A stretch of 64,000 bases of DNA from Straminergon stramineum (Eukaryota; Streptophyta; Bryopsida; Hypnales; Calliergonaceae). Shown piece after piece: positions 12,438 through 24,449 of this stretch. The translations under genes were made by a program, and so were the position numbers. The stretch lies in contig OY987272.1 in assembly GCA_963920665.1 (NCBI GenBank), positions 9,863,001-9,927,000 on the forward strand. The letters run 5' to 3'. The notes under the pieces are model-generated. The model was given only the letters and a program-made list of their open reading frames with translations. It ran no database searches and was not told the DNA's origin. Positions within the stretch are counted from its first letter, which is position 1; every line of letters starts with the position of its first letter.

Positions 12438-13981
12438 TACAGTATCCAATTCGTTTCAACAGGATCTTCTTAGTGACAGATGAGTTGACGAGCAGCCAAC
12501 GGGATGCAGTCAGCTTCTGGCCTTCACAAATAATGTGCAGCATCTGATGTGTGGAGCAAAGATGTGATTGACCTACTGATGGAAGAAAATTGTTTCTGCA
12601 CTTTCTTATATAATTCAGGCATGTTGAATTATTTTGAAGAACGACCACACAACTCTATTAGCTCCAGGTGCAGACCGTGTCTTGTGTTGTTCTATATATA
12701 ATGTAATGGTACTCACATGGTATGATTGAAAATTGTGTTCTTGAAAATTGTCTGCTTTGAATGCCATTGTGCTCGAATTTGAATAGTATCAGGCCACTAT
12801 AGCATGTGGGATTTTACTAAAACACTAGTTACATTCTTGTTGCTAGTACGCGGAAGCGCGGAGCTGCTGAAGTCCTATTTTCTACTGAGCAATCTACACG
12901 GCTTGCGTCGCAAATCGTGAGATGCCTGTCTGTGGGTACACCACCGGAGCCGTCAACTTGACATAACATGTTGTACGCAGTTATCTCTGGAAACTATTTT
13001 GCATGCCTGCTGGACTGTCATCTTGTAGTCTTTCTGTATAATGGATCATCCAAACAAGACTGGTAGTAATAATGGTCCATTGCTGTGTTACCGATAATTT
13101 CTAAAGGATTAGTGATTGCATAATATCATTATTAATTCATTAGACATGCACTTGTATCAATATCGGCATCTCGCGACGATTCCGTTAGACCACGACACTG
13201 CAAGGCGCCTTTCTAACGGAATTGCGTTAACGGATTCCAAATCTGGTGCATTTTGATTGACATTTGAAATTGAACTTGGCATTCCTTTGAGCATCTCTCC
13301 ATGGCATTTACCAGGTTCAACGAATGACACCGCGCCAGTTGGATACTTTGGCTGGGGACTTCTGGCCCATTCTGTCGGACTATGATCCGCCACCGCCGGG
13401 GTCCACTAGCTCCTGATGATGACGGGCTGAATGAGACCTCCACAGTCCACACCAATCTCGTAGTTGCGTCAGTATTCTTACTTCTCCGTCACTGTGCTTC
13501 TCAGAATATTCTGGAGACTTCAGTGCCCATCAGGCGGAGTCCGTCGTCCAATGGCTTGTGTCCTTTTTACCGACGGACTTGACTTGGGGGACTCTCACCA
13601 TGCATACTTGCCTGTGTTCGATTTCACTACCACCATTTGTTGTTATGGTGGAGAATTTGTTATGTGTGCCTATGCCTGCGTTTGGGTTTGGAGCTTTGAT
13701 CGTATGGGGTTGTGATCGAGCCTCCTCTGCTGTGAACTTTCTAGTAAGTGTGGAATGCCGTGTCGGTGGATGTTGGGAGGAGTTCGTGGCGATGTTGATA
13801 GTTAGTACTTGAGGTGATACCGTGGTTGCATGAGCCTTTAAGGGTGGTTTTAAATTTGGGTAGTTTCTTTCCCGAGTGTTGCTGTTGTGCTTTTGACTTG
13901 CTACGATATATTGCAATTGCTGGTGAGGGTTGAGAAAGGGATAGATTGCAGTTGCTGGTGTAGGTTTAAGAAACTGCCACG
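12438..13981. other. Intergenic: 3' region of the small gene and leader of the next
   Basis: GC is higher than in the deserts. Several overlapping open frames on both strands show no domain, so I treat them as chance frames. Just before the next ATG a 34-bp segment is duplicated in tandem (copies starting at 13910 and 13944, sharing ATTGCARTTGCTGGTG), probably in the 5' leader. Confidence 0.4.
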
Positions 13982-14623
13982 ATGATGGGAGGGTACTATG
14001 CACCGCGTGGAGGCTACGGACCACCGCGACACCCTCGAGGTTACTACAATCGGCATTACCACACGCAAGGGCCATCACCGTGGATCCCCGCAACAATTCT
14101 GGGCGTGATCGTGCTCATCACGGGCATGCCTTACATGAGAACTCCAGATGCCACCACGGCATACTACACCGCAGTGCGACCCTCTTCCAGGTTCCCAGGA
14201 GCCGTGCTGTGGATTCCCGTGCTGGGCGTCATCGCTCTCCAGTTCTTTGGGGGTCCATGGTACTACGGATATGGCCAGGCTTATGGGCGACACGGAATGA
14301 TGAGAGCCCCAGGCATGTTTGGCTACCCGAGTGGCGCCTTCAGGGGAGTGATCGATCACAGAGCTCCTTGGGGCGGATCATGGTGGCCGTGGTCTTCGTC
14401 TTCGTCTTCATCGTGGAATCCCTACAACCGGTATTATAACATCCACCAGCAGAGGGGAGTGATGTCGACTTTCATGGATTACGGAGGGCACTGGCTTCTC
14501 ATCTTCCTGGGAATTGCAGTGTTCACGCTTGTCAGTGCCAGTTCTGTTTCTTCCACTCCCGTTTCTTTCGATCCTCACTGGCGGAGGTGGTTTTTTGGTA
14601 GGCCCAGTTACACACTGCGTTGA
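13982..14623 (+). CDS. Intronless Gly/Tyr-rich three-pass membrane protein, function unknown
   Basis: A 213-residue protein begins MMGGYYAPRGGYGPP. The first 30 residues are rich in Gly, Tyr, Pro, Arg and His, then come three hydrophobic stretches that could cross a membrane: about 33-51 (PWIPATILGVIVLITG), 73-91 (GAVLWIPVLGVIALQFF) and 169-188 (HWLLIFLGIAVFTLVSA). Between the second and third lies a loop rich in Gly, Trp, Tyr and a run of Ser (about 139-146). The tail is basic and aromatic. There is no signal peptide and I recognise no catalytic motif. The second of two adjacent Met codons might be the start. GC is clearly above the local average and the frame is far longer than chance expects here. 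It could be a lineage-specific protein. Confidence 0.65.
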   Translation: MMGGYYAPRGGYGPPRHPRGYYNRHYHTQGPSPWIPATILGVIVLITGMPYMRTPDATTAYYTAVRPSSRFPGAVLWIPVLGVIALQFFGGPWYYGYGQAYGRHGMMRAPGMFGYPSGAFRGVIDHRAPWGGSWWPWSSSSSSSWNPYNRYYNIHQQRGVMSTFMDYGGHWLLIFLGIAVFTLVSASSVSSTPVSFDPHWRRWFFGRPSYTLR

Positions 14624-15301
14624 TCACAGAGCTGGCAGAGAAGTTAGGTAAATGAGTCTCCTGGGAATAGTTAGATCTTTCAAGTTATTTTCTAGCTCTT
14701 CTTCAACATAGTAGTCAAATTCTTGGACTGGCGATTCCCCCCTTCTTCACAAACGCTAGGTAGGCCTTGCCATGGTGTTGAAAGTGGAGAATCAAACTGA
14801 TGACATACAAGGACCTTGACAACAATGTTGTCTCCCTAAACCTGCCTCTTGACTGCCAATCCAAGTTGATAGTCGGGTGTGGCCAGGGCATGAGAATCAT
14901 GACTGTCGCTGCGGTTGCCATTGCTCACCCAATTTGCCAAGTCTCCAGAGTTTGCCTTTGGCGAAGGGAGCAGTAATCACTTTCTGGATTTCTTGACAAT
15001 CCAATGTAGACTGGTACGGTCATCCTTGTGATGGATCTCTCAATTCACATGCTTGTACAGTACATAAGCTTCAACAAGTGTAGTTGAAGCATCTGACTTT
15101 CTTGTGTGGGAAACCATAGCTTTTGAGAGGAAGGATTAAGTGTGTCACCTGATGGAATCACAAACGGTGACATAACTTAACCCTCCCCTGCAAAAGTGTA
15201 TTATGGCCGAGATTATGACTCTAAACCTCTTTCCCTGCTTTCAACTGTGCTATGCCATGTGGCAATGAAAGTAACAGAAGAGGGTTGTGCAACTCACCAC
15301 C

Positions 15302-15418
15302 TTTTGCTAGTGACTTAACTTAGTTGTGGTTATTGATGTGTTTTGTTAGTGACTTAACTTAGTTGTGGCTATTGATGTGTTTTCCTAGTGACTTAACTTA
15401 GTTGTGACTATTGATGTA
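15302..15418 (+). repeat. 39-bp tandem repeat, three copies
   Basis: Units begin TAGTGACTTAACTTAGTTGT and start at 15308, 15347 and 15386, an exact 39-bp period. There are one or two substitutions between copies and the last copy is slightly short. It is noncoding. Confidence 0.85.
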
Positions 15419-16289
15419 GTGAGACCATTCTTTTAGGCATTGTTAAATCAGGTCTCTTCTAGAATTAAACCTCTTGTATTTATAGCAACTTTGAAGAAAT
15501 TGGTGTGTGTTCATTCTCCTTAGATATCACTTTACATCAAAGTCATTGAAATGTTTGGTTGGTAGCAATAGTCATGGGCGTATTCCATCACAATGCACTA
15601 TATACAAATCCATTCATTCATATCGAAGAAGTTGACCACCATTTTCTCACCCCATGCTCCAAGCATCTTTCAATTCTTTAAGTTTTGAAGAGTGCCCTTG
15701 AAAGTTATGTATTCATGGGTAATAACTCCCATATGATAAGTCTATGATTCTTATTTGTATGTATTTTGAATCTTAAAATATTGTAATTTTTTATTATTAG
15801 TCATTGGTATTGTGAAAGAGAGATTTTAGGAGATTTCAAAAGATATGCAACTTACTAAAATATGGTAAATATGATATCATTACATTCATGTACTAATAAG
15901 AAGAAAACTTACCAATATTGCATAGAGAGGGGTAAAGTGTGTGACCATTTATCACATCTAGCTACTAGCATATGTATGTGAAGGATACAAGCATTTTGAC
16001 TCTTCATTTGTCATAGAAGCTCTATATATTTGGAATGTTCACTTTTACCTACTATAATCAATTGCCTTTACAATGAGACAGTGTTGAAGCATAAATTTTT
16101 GGATTTTTAAAGATTATTCATACAACAATAAGTACAAGAAGAAGGCACTTGCTTATGCTATAGTTTTCTTTTGCACTTCTCAATAATTTTCATTATTTTT
16201 TTTATTATATGGTTTGATATAATAATTTTTTGGGCAAATGTGTGACCTTGGCTCAAATGGAATTAGTGAATTGCTCTCCAAAAAACACA

Positions 16290-17480
16290 AAATTCTAATA
16301 CTATTGCTTCCATAAAAGAACTCACCAAACAAGCAATCCATTGCACTAGATTAGCATTGCAAACAAGCCCAATTAGTATTAGAATAGTAATACTGTAATA
16401 GTACTAAACTCAAAATAGTATATAAACAAAATACTATATGAGCCACCATTCCTAGATACACATGTACTAAAACATTTTCACAAATAGATACATATAGAAA
16501 ATTCCACTAAAATCATAGATGAACTAAATGAAGCTGTAGCTAAAGCAAAACCTCTAGCGATCTACATATATTGCATGCACCATATTAATTACATCTTTCC
16601 ATTCATTGAATTCAAAAATCTCCTCAAAAAATACCATTACACAACATCTAAACATCATATATTCATATACACCAAAACCACCCTCTACACTTCAAACTAC
16701 AAAAGCCAATCCTTCACCATTATAGGACATAGCTCAAAAATCTACCAACGTATCCACCTAGTACACACCAATCTCACCATGCCCTCAATATGGAGAAATT
16801 AGTCTACTAAAGAATAATACGGATAACTCTTATACAGAAAAATGGTTTATACCACCTACTCCTAATGGTAAAGGTTATACAATAGAATATGGAATTTTCA
16901 ATAAAGAAAAATAAAATATTAGCCTAAGACTCCTTAGACTCCAAAACATCCTTAGAGTTGGACTTACAAAATACTATGAAACATTATTTCTCATACAAAA
17001 TTTAACATTGATTTAACCTATGTATTTGTAGATATCCTCGACTCCCTCTACCTAATAAACATACAAACCAAACATTCTACATTTCAAAACAATCACCCAG
17101 AAACCAAAGTCTCCAATATAACTCCAAAATATGCTCAAACCATAGAAAGATTCCATTAGAAATCTCCCAAAATACTCAAAAGAAGAAAAAATTGGCACAC
17201 AAATATTTGAAGCAGAATAGTACACTTATATGAGTAAATGGCTCAACGATGATGAAAGAGATAAAATAAAATCCAATAATTTTTGGAAAAACACATAAAT
17301 AACAAACAAACAAATCTTTCCATTACTCCAATTTATGGTCAATACATAGAAAACACTAAAAAACATCTATTCAATCCACTTGAAAATCCAAATAGTAACC
17401 CCCTGATGGACCAAGTGTTTGTTCAATTGACATTTAAAAACTTGGGTATAGTCATACAAAGTCAATTTTGATCAGATGTT
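16290..17480 (+). other. A-rich, G-poor block with decayed reading frames
   Basis: The plus strand is unusually rich in A and C and poor in G for over 1 kb, unlike the A/T-balanced desert around it. Protein-like pieces remain in shifting frames at 16575-16802 and 17283-17471. Such strand bias is typical of old plant retroelements, including Ty1/copia and endogenous pararetrovirus-like copies. I cannot see a diagnostic protease, reverse transcriptase or movement-protein motif, so the origin is open. It cannot encode a working product as it stands. Confidence 0.3.
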
Positions 17481-18233
17481 TACAAAATGTTGACACAAGG
17501 TGTGAACATGTTCTCCCTTAGAGAGTTAAAAATTATTTTCTTATGATCAAAAGACATGTTGCCCAAAAAAATTTGCGAACTCTAGCAATTTGGGCATCTT
17601 TGGGGCATCTTTTTCTAAAACCCTCATCAACTTTTGAAATTTGTCATGTATGTAACTAATAAAAAATAGAATAAAATTTTCAAAAAAATCCAAATGATAG
17701 CTCTCAAATCATATTCTAAGAAGCATTAAACTATGCCAGATATGTTGGGGTAGTTTTAAGAAAAAATATTTTCTTCCAATTTGAATCCCTGTTATCTTGC
17801 AATTTGTGAAGTCAAAGTTCTTTAATTTTTTCCCACATATTCCAAATGTGGGTCTCTAATTTTGAATTTTTTATATTTCAAATTAAAAAATTTCTCATTG
17901 CATAAGAAATCATCAAAAAATGACTAGTTGATTGCCAATTCACTCAACCTCCTTGCATTCTATGGTGATTTAGAATAAACTAGACCCCATATTTGTTTTT
18001 GAAATTTTGCATAAGTGTACCTAATAAGATATAGAACTCAATGGTTGAAAGACTCAAATTTTTCAAGAGAAAAATCTTTTACTCTTAAAGGGCTCAAAGT
18101 CCACTAACCACATTTTGAAGGAATTATAAAAAAAAAATTCACTTCAAATGGTATAATCTTTCAATGAAGGCAATCATCTATAGGCTGAATTTTTTTTTAC
18201 ACATTGTCATAGTAGTATACTACACTTTCATAT

Positions 18234-19232
18234 TGTCACGACCCTCATCACAAGGCGTGCCCGTGCCACCTTGGTGAGCAAGGGGGACATTGGGGGTGAC
18301 TCCCCAAGCCTTGCAAGAGATGAGGTGAGGGGGACTAGGAGTCCCGTGCAATCAGAGCGATGTAGCGCTCTGATCCGGACGAATTTGGGGGCGTGTGATA
18401 TACGCTTGGAAAGGTCTTGAGAAGACGCTTCTAGCCATCCAAAGAACGCGTGATTTGGACTTGCGAGTCAAAAGTTATGGGCGTTCAAAGTTGGGGGTGT
18501 CCCGGTCGCGCCGGGAGTGCCCTAGCCGCGCCGGGAGTGTCCCGAATCTTTGGAGGGCGATATCTTTGCGAGTACTTGTCCGAATGGAGCAAGTGAGTAG
18601 TCCATCGGCATCTAAGCGTCGCGTAGATGTCGAAAATGGGGTCGCATGTGCGATTTGGATCCCGAACCGCAAAGTTATGTCGGGTGGAAGTTCGGGAGTC
18701 CCAAAGGAGTGCGAATCGGGAGGAGGGGTGGTCTCCCTCCTCACTCCTGGATGGTGCCATGGTGAGCCTAAGTGGCCCCAGGTGGTGAGGTTAGTGTTGG
18801 AGCCTCACCACTACTTGTGTGTTACCATGGAGTGCTTGTGCACTCCTTGATACCGGTTGGGTGGTGTCCCACTCTACACTAGACCATGGTGTGAGTCCCG
18901 AAATGAGTTGGGTTGGGCCTAGTGGGGAGTTGAGTCCCATTCAAGGGCGGTTAGCACCGGTGGGAGTAGTGCCTCACCAAGTGCTTGGACATCAATGGAA
19001 GTTCCGCCCCATGTCATCAAATGACATGCCCGGTGTCTTGTGGGAGTTAAGTATTGGAAGAAAAGGATTGGGAATCACGGAGGAATGGGGAACCCCGTGA
19101 CTTGAGTTGGAACCTAACATTGTGGGTGCGTGGCATGTGCAGTGTTAGGAGAGCGTGAACCTTGGTGGCATTAAGGTATTAAGTGTTTGGAAAGTGAGCT
19201 TAAGGGGGTAAGTGTTACTAAGGGGCGCGACA
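18234..19232 (+). mobile_element. Solo LTR of an LTR retrotransposon, 999 bp, with 5-bp target duplication
   Basis: A GC-rich island starts TGTCACGACCC and ends GGGCGCGACA, so it has the canonical TG...CA ends and imperfect short inverted repeats. It is flanked on both sides by CATAT (18229-18233 and 19233-19237), a perfect 5-bp target duplication. No gag-pol frame, primer-binding site or second LTR is nearby, so this is a solo LTR, the usual product of recombination between the two LTRs of a full element. Inside are a 9-bp stem palindrome (18351-18374, ATCAGAGCG/CGCTCTGAT) and a duplicated CGCGCCGGGAGTG string near 18507-18540. Open frames of 80-150 codons inside the LTR reflect GC content and are not genes. 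Ty1/copia or Ty3 origin cannot be told from the LTR alone. Confidence 0.9.
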
Positions 19233-19940
19233 CATATGGTTGAAGTTAAGAAAAAACACTTAATTTTAATTTTGGGCAATACATTGAAAAATGACAGTTT
19301 GGGACAATTTCTCTAGATAAACACCCTTGGTCATTTAGGGATTAATTGCACACTTAGCAATATCCAACATTTAGATACTTGGCTCTATTTTTTCTTGTCT
19401 TTTTTAGAAAAAAAACCATGTGCAATCTAAAAATAACACACCATGATTATAACAATGCATATGGGAATTACATAAATTGTTCATGAGCATAACAAAAAAG
19501 ATGTTACAATCTAATGAATGATGGAAAAAAGACAATCAATCCTAAGACAATATTAATCCTTTTTTTTTAAAATTTTTAAGAAAATTCCATGACATCTCAT
19601 GATCACTTGAAATTGGTGAAGCATTGTATTTCTACATTCATTCATCTTTAGGATCAAAAAACACTTTCCATCATATTCATGCACTTTTTCATCCAAAATT
19701 GGCTACTTCATCCACATTTTCAATAGAAATGGAAAATTCTTGGCAAAAAAATATTACTTTTATTTGGTGAAAAATAGACATTTATTTTGAAATGGTGCAA
19801 TTTGGCCCCATGGTGCCAAAAAATTTGGGATGGATGATACAATCTTGCCTTAGCTACCATATTGACTTGAAATTGCATAAATGCTCCAACATCATGTAAG
19901 TGTGAAACAACACTAAAGCACATCATATCTCTAGTATTAA

Positions 19941-20447
19941 GCCCTAAAGGACCAAGGTACATTTTTTGGCAACATGAAAATTTTCAGCAAGTACGTGTGA
20001 CTAGAGATTTCCATTAATAAATTGTTAATAACTAAGTATTTTGAATCACTCTATATCTTTCTATTTACTATTTTTTCCCTATATATTGCACAATTCCAAA
20101 TGATATGAAAATTTTCAAACATGTAGCCAACTTGACTTGAAGAATGAATCTAAAGAAGCACCACCATTTTGGACATTTTTCCTACAAATGTGAGCTTGTG
20201 AAGTGCATCTGCCCTGTTTTTTTGTAGTGCCAAAAAAATGGAATTTTGTCACTTCAAATGCTAATATCTTGCAATCTACATGGTGAAAATTTCTGAAATT
20301 TTTTCCACATCTTCTCAATCTAGCATACTACAAGATCATATGGTCATATGTGTCCAAAAATGATATTTTTCAAAAATTTGGTACTTGTATTAGAAATGTC
20401 AGTTTTTGAGAGTTTTTGGTGATAACATAGTCAAGAAACTTTAGGGA
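19941..20447. mobile_element. TTAA-flanked DNA element, 507-bp internally deleted copy
   Basis: The element starts GCCCTAAAGGACCAAGGTAC directly after TTAA (19937-19940) and ends ACTTTAGGGA directly before TTAA (20448-20451). The interior aligns with the longer copy at 44412-45964 (for example AAGAATGAATCTAAAGAAGC in both) but lacks about 415 bp. It carries no reading frame of note, so it is non-autonomous. The TTAA flanks and CCC-type ends resemble piggyBac elements; that assignment is inference. Confidence 0.65.
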
Positions 20448-20925
20448 TTAAACCACTTAAAAAATAACTGAGCCACCCATACAATCAAAACTCAGCATTA
20501 TAATAAAATTTGGGGAATATTGCATATTGTCAAACAAATACACAATGAAAGCCCTTACTCGCAAAGAAAACAAATATCAAACATTACCCAACCATACCAA
20601 AAATCAAGGATGGAAAGTTGCACCACTATTAACTATCACAACTAGAATTAGAGGAATCATCCACAAACAATGCCATAACAATTGAAAGACTATAGAATAC
20701 ATAAAACTTAAACAACTTCTAATGACCATAGCAGTTAGAGAAATCCATCACTATACAATATGAAATACTATCAAAAAAGATATTAGAAAATAACTAGCCA
20801 TGAGGCCAAAAAATGGTCAATGATTGACTTTTAAGATTATTGTAGAAACAAAGAATGCTCCCATAGGTCCAAAAATCAAATCTTTTTTGGCTCACTACTT
20901 TGGTGATAGGTCTTTTCCTTTTAAA

Positions 20926-21159
20926 GTTAACCTTGGAACGACGCTGAGGACTAAAATTGTCCAATGAATGTCAAAGGATATCTCTGTAGTAGACAGAGAT
21001 ACAATTCTTCATTTATTGTTTTTATGGTGGGAGGTGGGGGCATGGAGAGTCTTCTTAGGCACGAGTCAACACTCATTGAAGGCCTTTCTTTTTTCAGAAG
21101 TACAAAGATTCAATTTCACCAAAAACCAAGAGTACCATTGCATCGTTCCAAGGTTAAAC
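20926..21159 (+). mobile_element. MITE with GTTAACCTTGGAACG ends, copy 1
   Basis: This 234-bp unit opens with GTTAACCTTGGAACG and closes with CGTTCCAAGGTTAAAC, near-perfect terminal inverted repeats. Its body matches the reverse complement of 21501-21732 at about 85-90 percent by eye, including GATATCTCTGTAGTAGACAG. It is non-coding; the open frames over it are shadows shared by both copies. It sits right at a degenerate TTAA-family end (near 20920). Confidence 0.75.
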
Positions 21160-21500
21160 CTTGTTGATTCTTTGAAAAGAGTTCAAAACAATTCAATGAA
21201 ATTTCCTTCCAAAACGCCCCCAACTTAGAACTCGCTCCAACCCACATAACATTGTATAACCAGACAATGGCCCTGCCCCCATCATGTTGGAAAGGTATTA
21301 TCCACCTTTGCAAGATTCCTTGGAGGGACTTTCCACTTAATTCAAAGATTGGGGTTGGTTGAGGAGCCATCAATAAGACCATTTTGTTCACAATACAGGT
21401 TCCCTTTTCAGGAATGCAAAAGGGACTACTGTATCATTATTGGTAAACGATGATTTTGACTTTCAAAATGCCCGTGGTGCTTTGGCAATGTTCTGTAAGG

Positions 21501-21732
21501 GTTAACCCTAGAACAATGCGGAGGTGCTCTTGGTTTCTGCTGTAATTGAATCTCTGTACTTCTGAAAAAAGAAAGGCCTTCAATGAGCATTGATTCATGC
21601 CTAAGAAGACTCTGCATGCCCCACCTCCCACCATAAAAACAGAAAATGAAGAATTGTTTCTCTGTCTACTACAGAGATATCCTTTGTCATTCATCGGACG
21701 ATTTCAGTCCTCAGAGTCGTTCCAGGGTTAAC
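21501..21732 (-). mobile_element. MITE with GTTAACCCTGGAACGA ends, copy 2, opposite orientation
   Basis: This 232-bp unit has GTTAACCCTAGAAC at its left edge and GTTCCAGGGTTAAC at its right edge. It is an inverted copy of 20926-21159, and the two are separated by 341 bp. Together they form a large foldback that could give a long hairpin transcript. Confidence 0.75.
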
Positions 21733-24449
21733 TTACTTTATGGTCAGGTTACTCAGGTATGACTTGAGGTTTGTTGAGAGTGAGGACTACACTGTAGAGA
21801 GGTAGAACGGAATCACATGAAACATACGGGCAAATATGAAAAAAAAATCCGATCACAATTAATTTACTCTGCTTCAGTTTGTTGACAATTGCAGACATGC
21901 CATATGACATTTCTAAAAAAATATGCCCAACAGCTGGACTAGGCCAAGATACCGATGTAGGAAGTTAGTCTTTACAAGATTACTTTAGATAGACGTGTGG
22001 TTGTGGTGTCACTATTCCCAGGGTCCCCACAAAAAAATTAAAATTCAGCAGACACCATTCCAATACACAGTACTACAGTACTACAGTATACACGCCTTGT
22101 CTGGTTCTCTTTAATATCACCATCCGTAATGTCACATCGTATGGAGTCTTGCCAAAGTAGGAGCATTGGTGCCCCAGTTTTAAAATGAAATATATGGCTC
22201 TCAAAGTCAAAGCTCTTCACGTGGGCTAAATATGGTAAATTACATTCGTCAACTCTAATTGATTAATTATTAGACAAGGAATGCTGCCGAAATTTGGTTG
22301 CCCCACACTATATAAATGTTTACTATCTCTCTGTAAAAATGCACTACTTTTGAGTTAGATATTTGTTGTAATTGGGACTCATGAACCTTCATGTGAACAA
22401 ATGAAAATATATGTAGAAATTTTTGTTGACTTTGATGGCTTCTAAAGTACCTTTCTTGGGATAAGTCAACCTAATTGTTAAGGCAACTGAATTTCACTAT
22501 TTAGTGTAGGCATGGTATGTTTCAAGAATTTGAATACAAAAGCGATAATAAAGAGCGAGTTATGTATGTATAAAAAGGTTCTAAAGCATCCTTGGAACTC
22601 CTACAATCCCCAAACTTTTGTAACCTCTATGATAAAGCTTGTTGAAATGCAAAATGGTTTTAGGGTGTTTAGGGCATCCAAAATTGGATACCGGCATTTT
22701 GCAATGAATCTAGTCCTTTCGAGGTCAAAGGGGTTTCGATTGTGCTTTCTTCTAGGCAATACCCTGACGCCGAGCAATGATCAGAAAAAATTGGCAGTTA
22801 GTTCAAAGTTAGCCAGTGGATTTGGGAAAAAAACCAGTTTCATTTTGAAATTAAAGGATGCTAAACCGGGAAGAAATTTCTAGAACTGGAAATCAACCGG
22901 TGCCACCCAAAATTTGGAGGATATTTGACCACCTCCTTAAAATATTTGGGGGATTTCAGCTGCCTTGCCCAAAAAATTATTGGCTAATATCCTGCTAATG
23001 AAGGTCTGTTGCCATTGGATATCAACCTCTGCACTTGTGCTAAAGGCCCTAGTATGAAATTTTGATTACTAAAAATTAAAAAAAAAATTAAAAACCTTAC
23101 TAGCTCGCAGCTCATAGAGTTGTGGCTTGCCACCTTGTAGTGGTGCAAGGCACCTCTTGAAGTTGCTAGAGGAAAAACTTCGAAATCGCATGAAAACATC
23201 CAATTTGGACAGTGTCATGCAATTGGTGTTAGGAGGACCTAACAAAGATTGTGACAACATAATAGAAGAGGCCATAGACTTGTCGAATAATTCTTCTAGG
23301 TTTTACCATTTATATGCAAATCCTGTGTGGTACCTTACACGAGCAGCAAAAGAAATATTTGAAGAACGTAAAATTAGTACTTCCTGAACTCTTTTGATTT
23401 CATGCAACCTTTTCATAACCATCCTCAACTCCATATTGCATGGGTTGGGGGATCCTTGGCCTTCAAGAGGTGAAGGACTTTGTCAAGTTCAATTCTTGCT
23501 AAGGCTGCCAAATTAATTAGTAATTTCATTTTTAATCTTTTTTTCTGTATTTTATACAAATTTTGCAATTTAGCGGGTGCCAATTTCAATTTTGGGGAAA
23601 TTTGCCGGTGAGAAATTGAAATTGGAGGAAATAAACCGGTACTTTTTGTGATTGAAAGGATGTAACCGGTGCCCATTGAAAAAAACCCGGTTCATTTTCG
23701 CGGAAGGAGGAAATCAGCTGGAGGACCTTGAAAAATTTCCCGAACACTGACGCCGAGTATCACCGTACTCGTCCTGGGGCGCTGACTAGGTTTTGTTTTC
23801 GGCAGGCGAGGCAGCCGACTACAGTAGTTTCGTAATCGATCCTAATGTCTGCACCTTTCGGGATCTCATCTCCTCGGACTTAACTTACAGCCGACGATAA
23901 ATCTTATTAGCTTCGAACTTCTTCTTCTTCCACAACGCGTGAGAACTCTCTACAGTACAGTATTTCTCTACAGCCGGAGCGCCTCCCAGTTAGCTAGGAG
24001 CATTGTTGCAAGATCAGGAATAGAAACTCAAGTTCACTTTGCTTCAGGTTTTGCTTCAGGTTTGCTTCGGAACTTCACATCGATCGGTCCCATATATGCA
24101 GGTGCTCTGTCAAGTCGGAGTGCAGGAGATCGATTCTAGGTTCTAACGACGTTAGCTTGAATTGACTGAATCTATACATCGAACTCGACTGGTGGATGGA
24201 ATTCTAGTTCTAGCTTGTTACCGACAGATTTCAGTTTCAGGTCAGTGGAACGGTTGGTTGCTGGGCAGCTTATTAGGGTTGTGAGCGGATGGGATTCCAA
24301 TTCTTCAGCATGCTGTAGTCTTGGCAACGACGTTTTGAATCAATGTTTTTTGCGGTTGTGTCGGTAAAGCTTTTGGTTTCGGAATCTGATCGATGGATCT
24401 CAGTTTGCCTGGTTTTCAAACTTACAGGTGGAAGCCAGGAGGAAGAACT
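21733..24449. other. Intergenic region and 5' leader of the two-C2 gene
   Basis: From 21.7 to 23.75 kb the sequence is repeat-like. A perfect 11-bp direct repeat, CTGACGCCGAG, at 22764-22774 and 23747-23757 may bracket an inserted element of about 970 bp that holds an unplaced 86-codon frame (23127-23387). From about 23.76 kb GC rises, and the sequence looks like the promoter and 5' leader of the gene at 24450. A donor-like CAG|GTCAGT near 24240 suggests a leader intron. Confidence 0.4.

Larger units (their letters stand above)
14624..18233. other. Intergenic repeats, no gene
   Basis: After the 3' region of the 213-residue gene the sequence becomes AT-rich. It holds a 39-bp tandem repeat (15302-15418) and an A-rich, G-poor block (about 16290-17480) with broken reading frames that may be an old retroelement. 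From 17.6 to 18.2 kb there is AT-rich sequence like that found next to other repeats in this window. Confidence 0.45.

Noticed and set aside
13157..14096. Several overlapping frames up to 188 codons on the minus strand
   Set aside because: Low-complexity composition and conflict with the better-supported gene at 13982; no domain seen.
18395..19100. Open frames of 80-150 codons on both strands between 18.4 and 19.1 kb
   Set aside because: They lie wholly within the GC-rich solo LTR and show no domain; GC-rich DNA lacks stops by composition.
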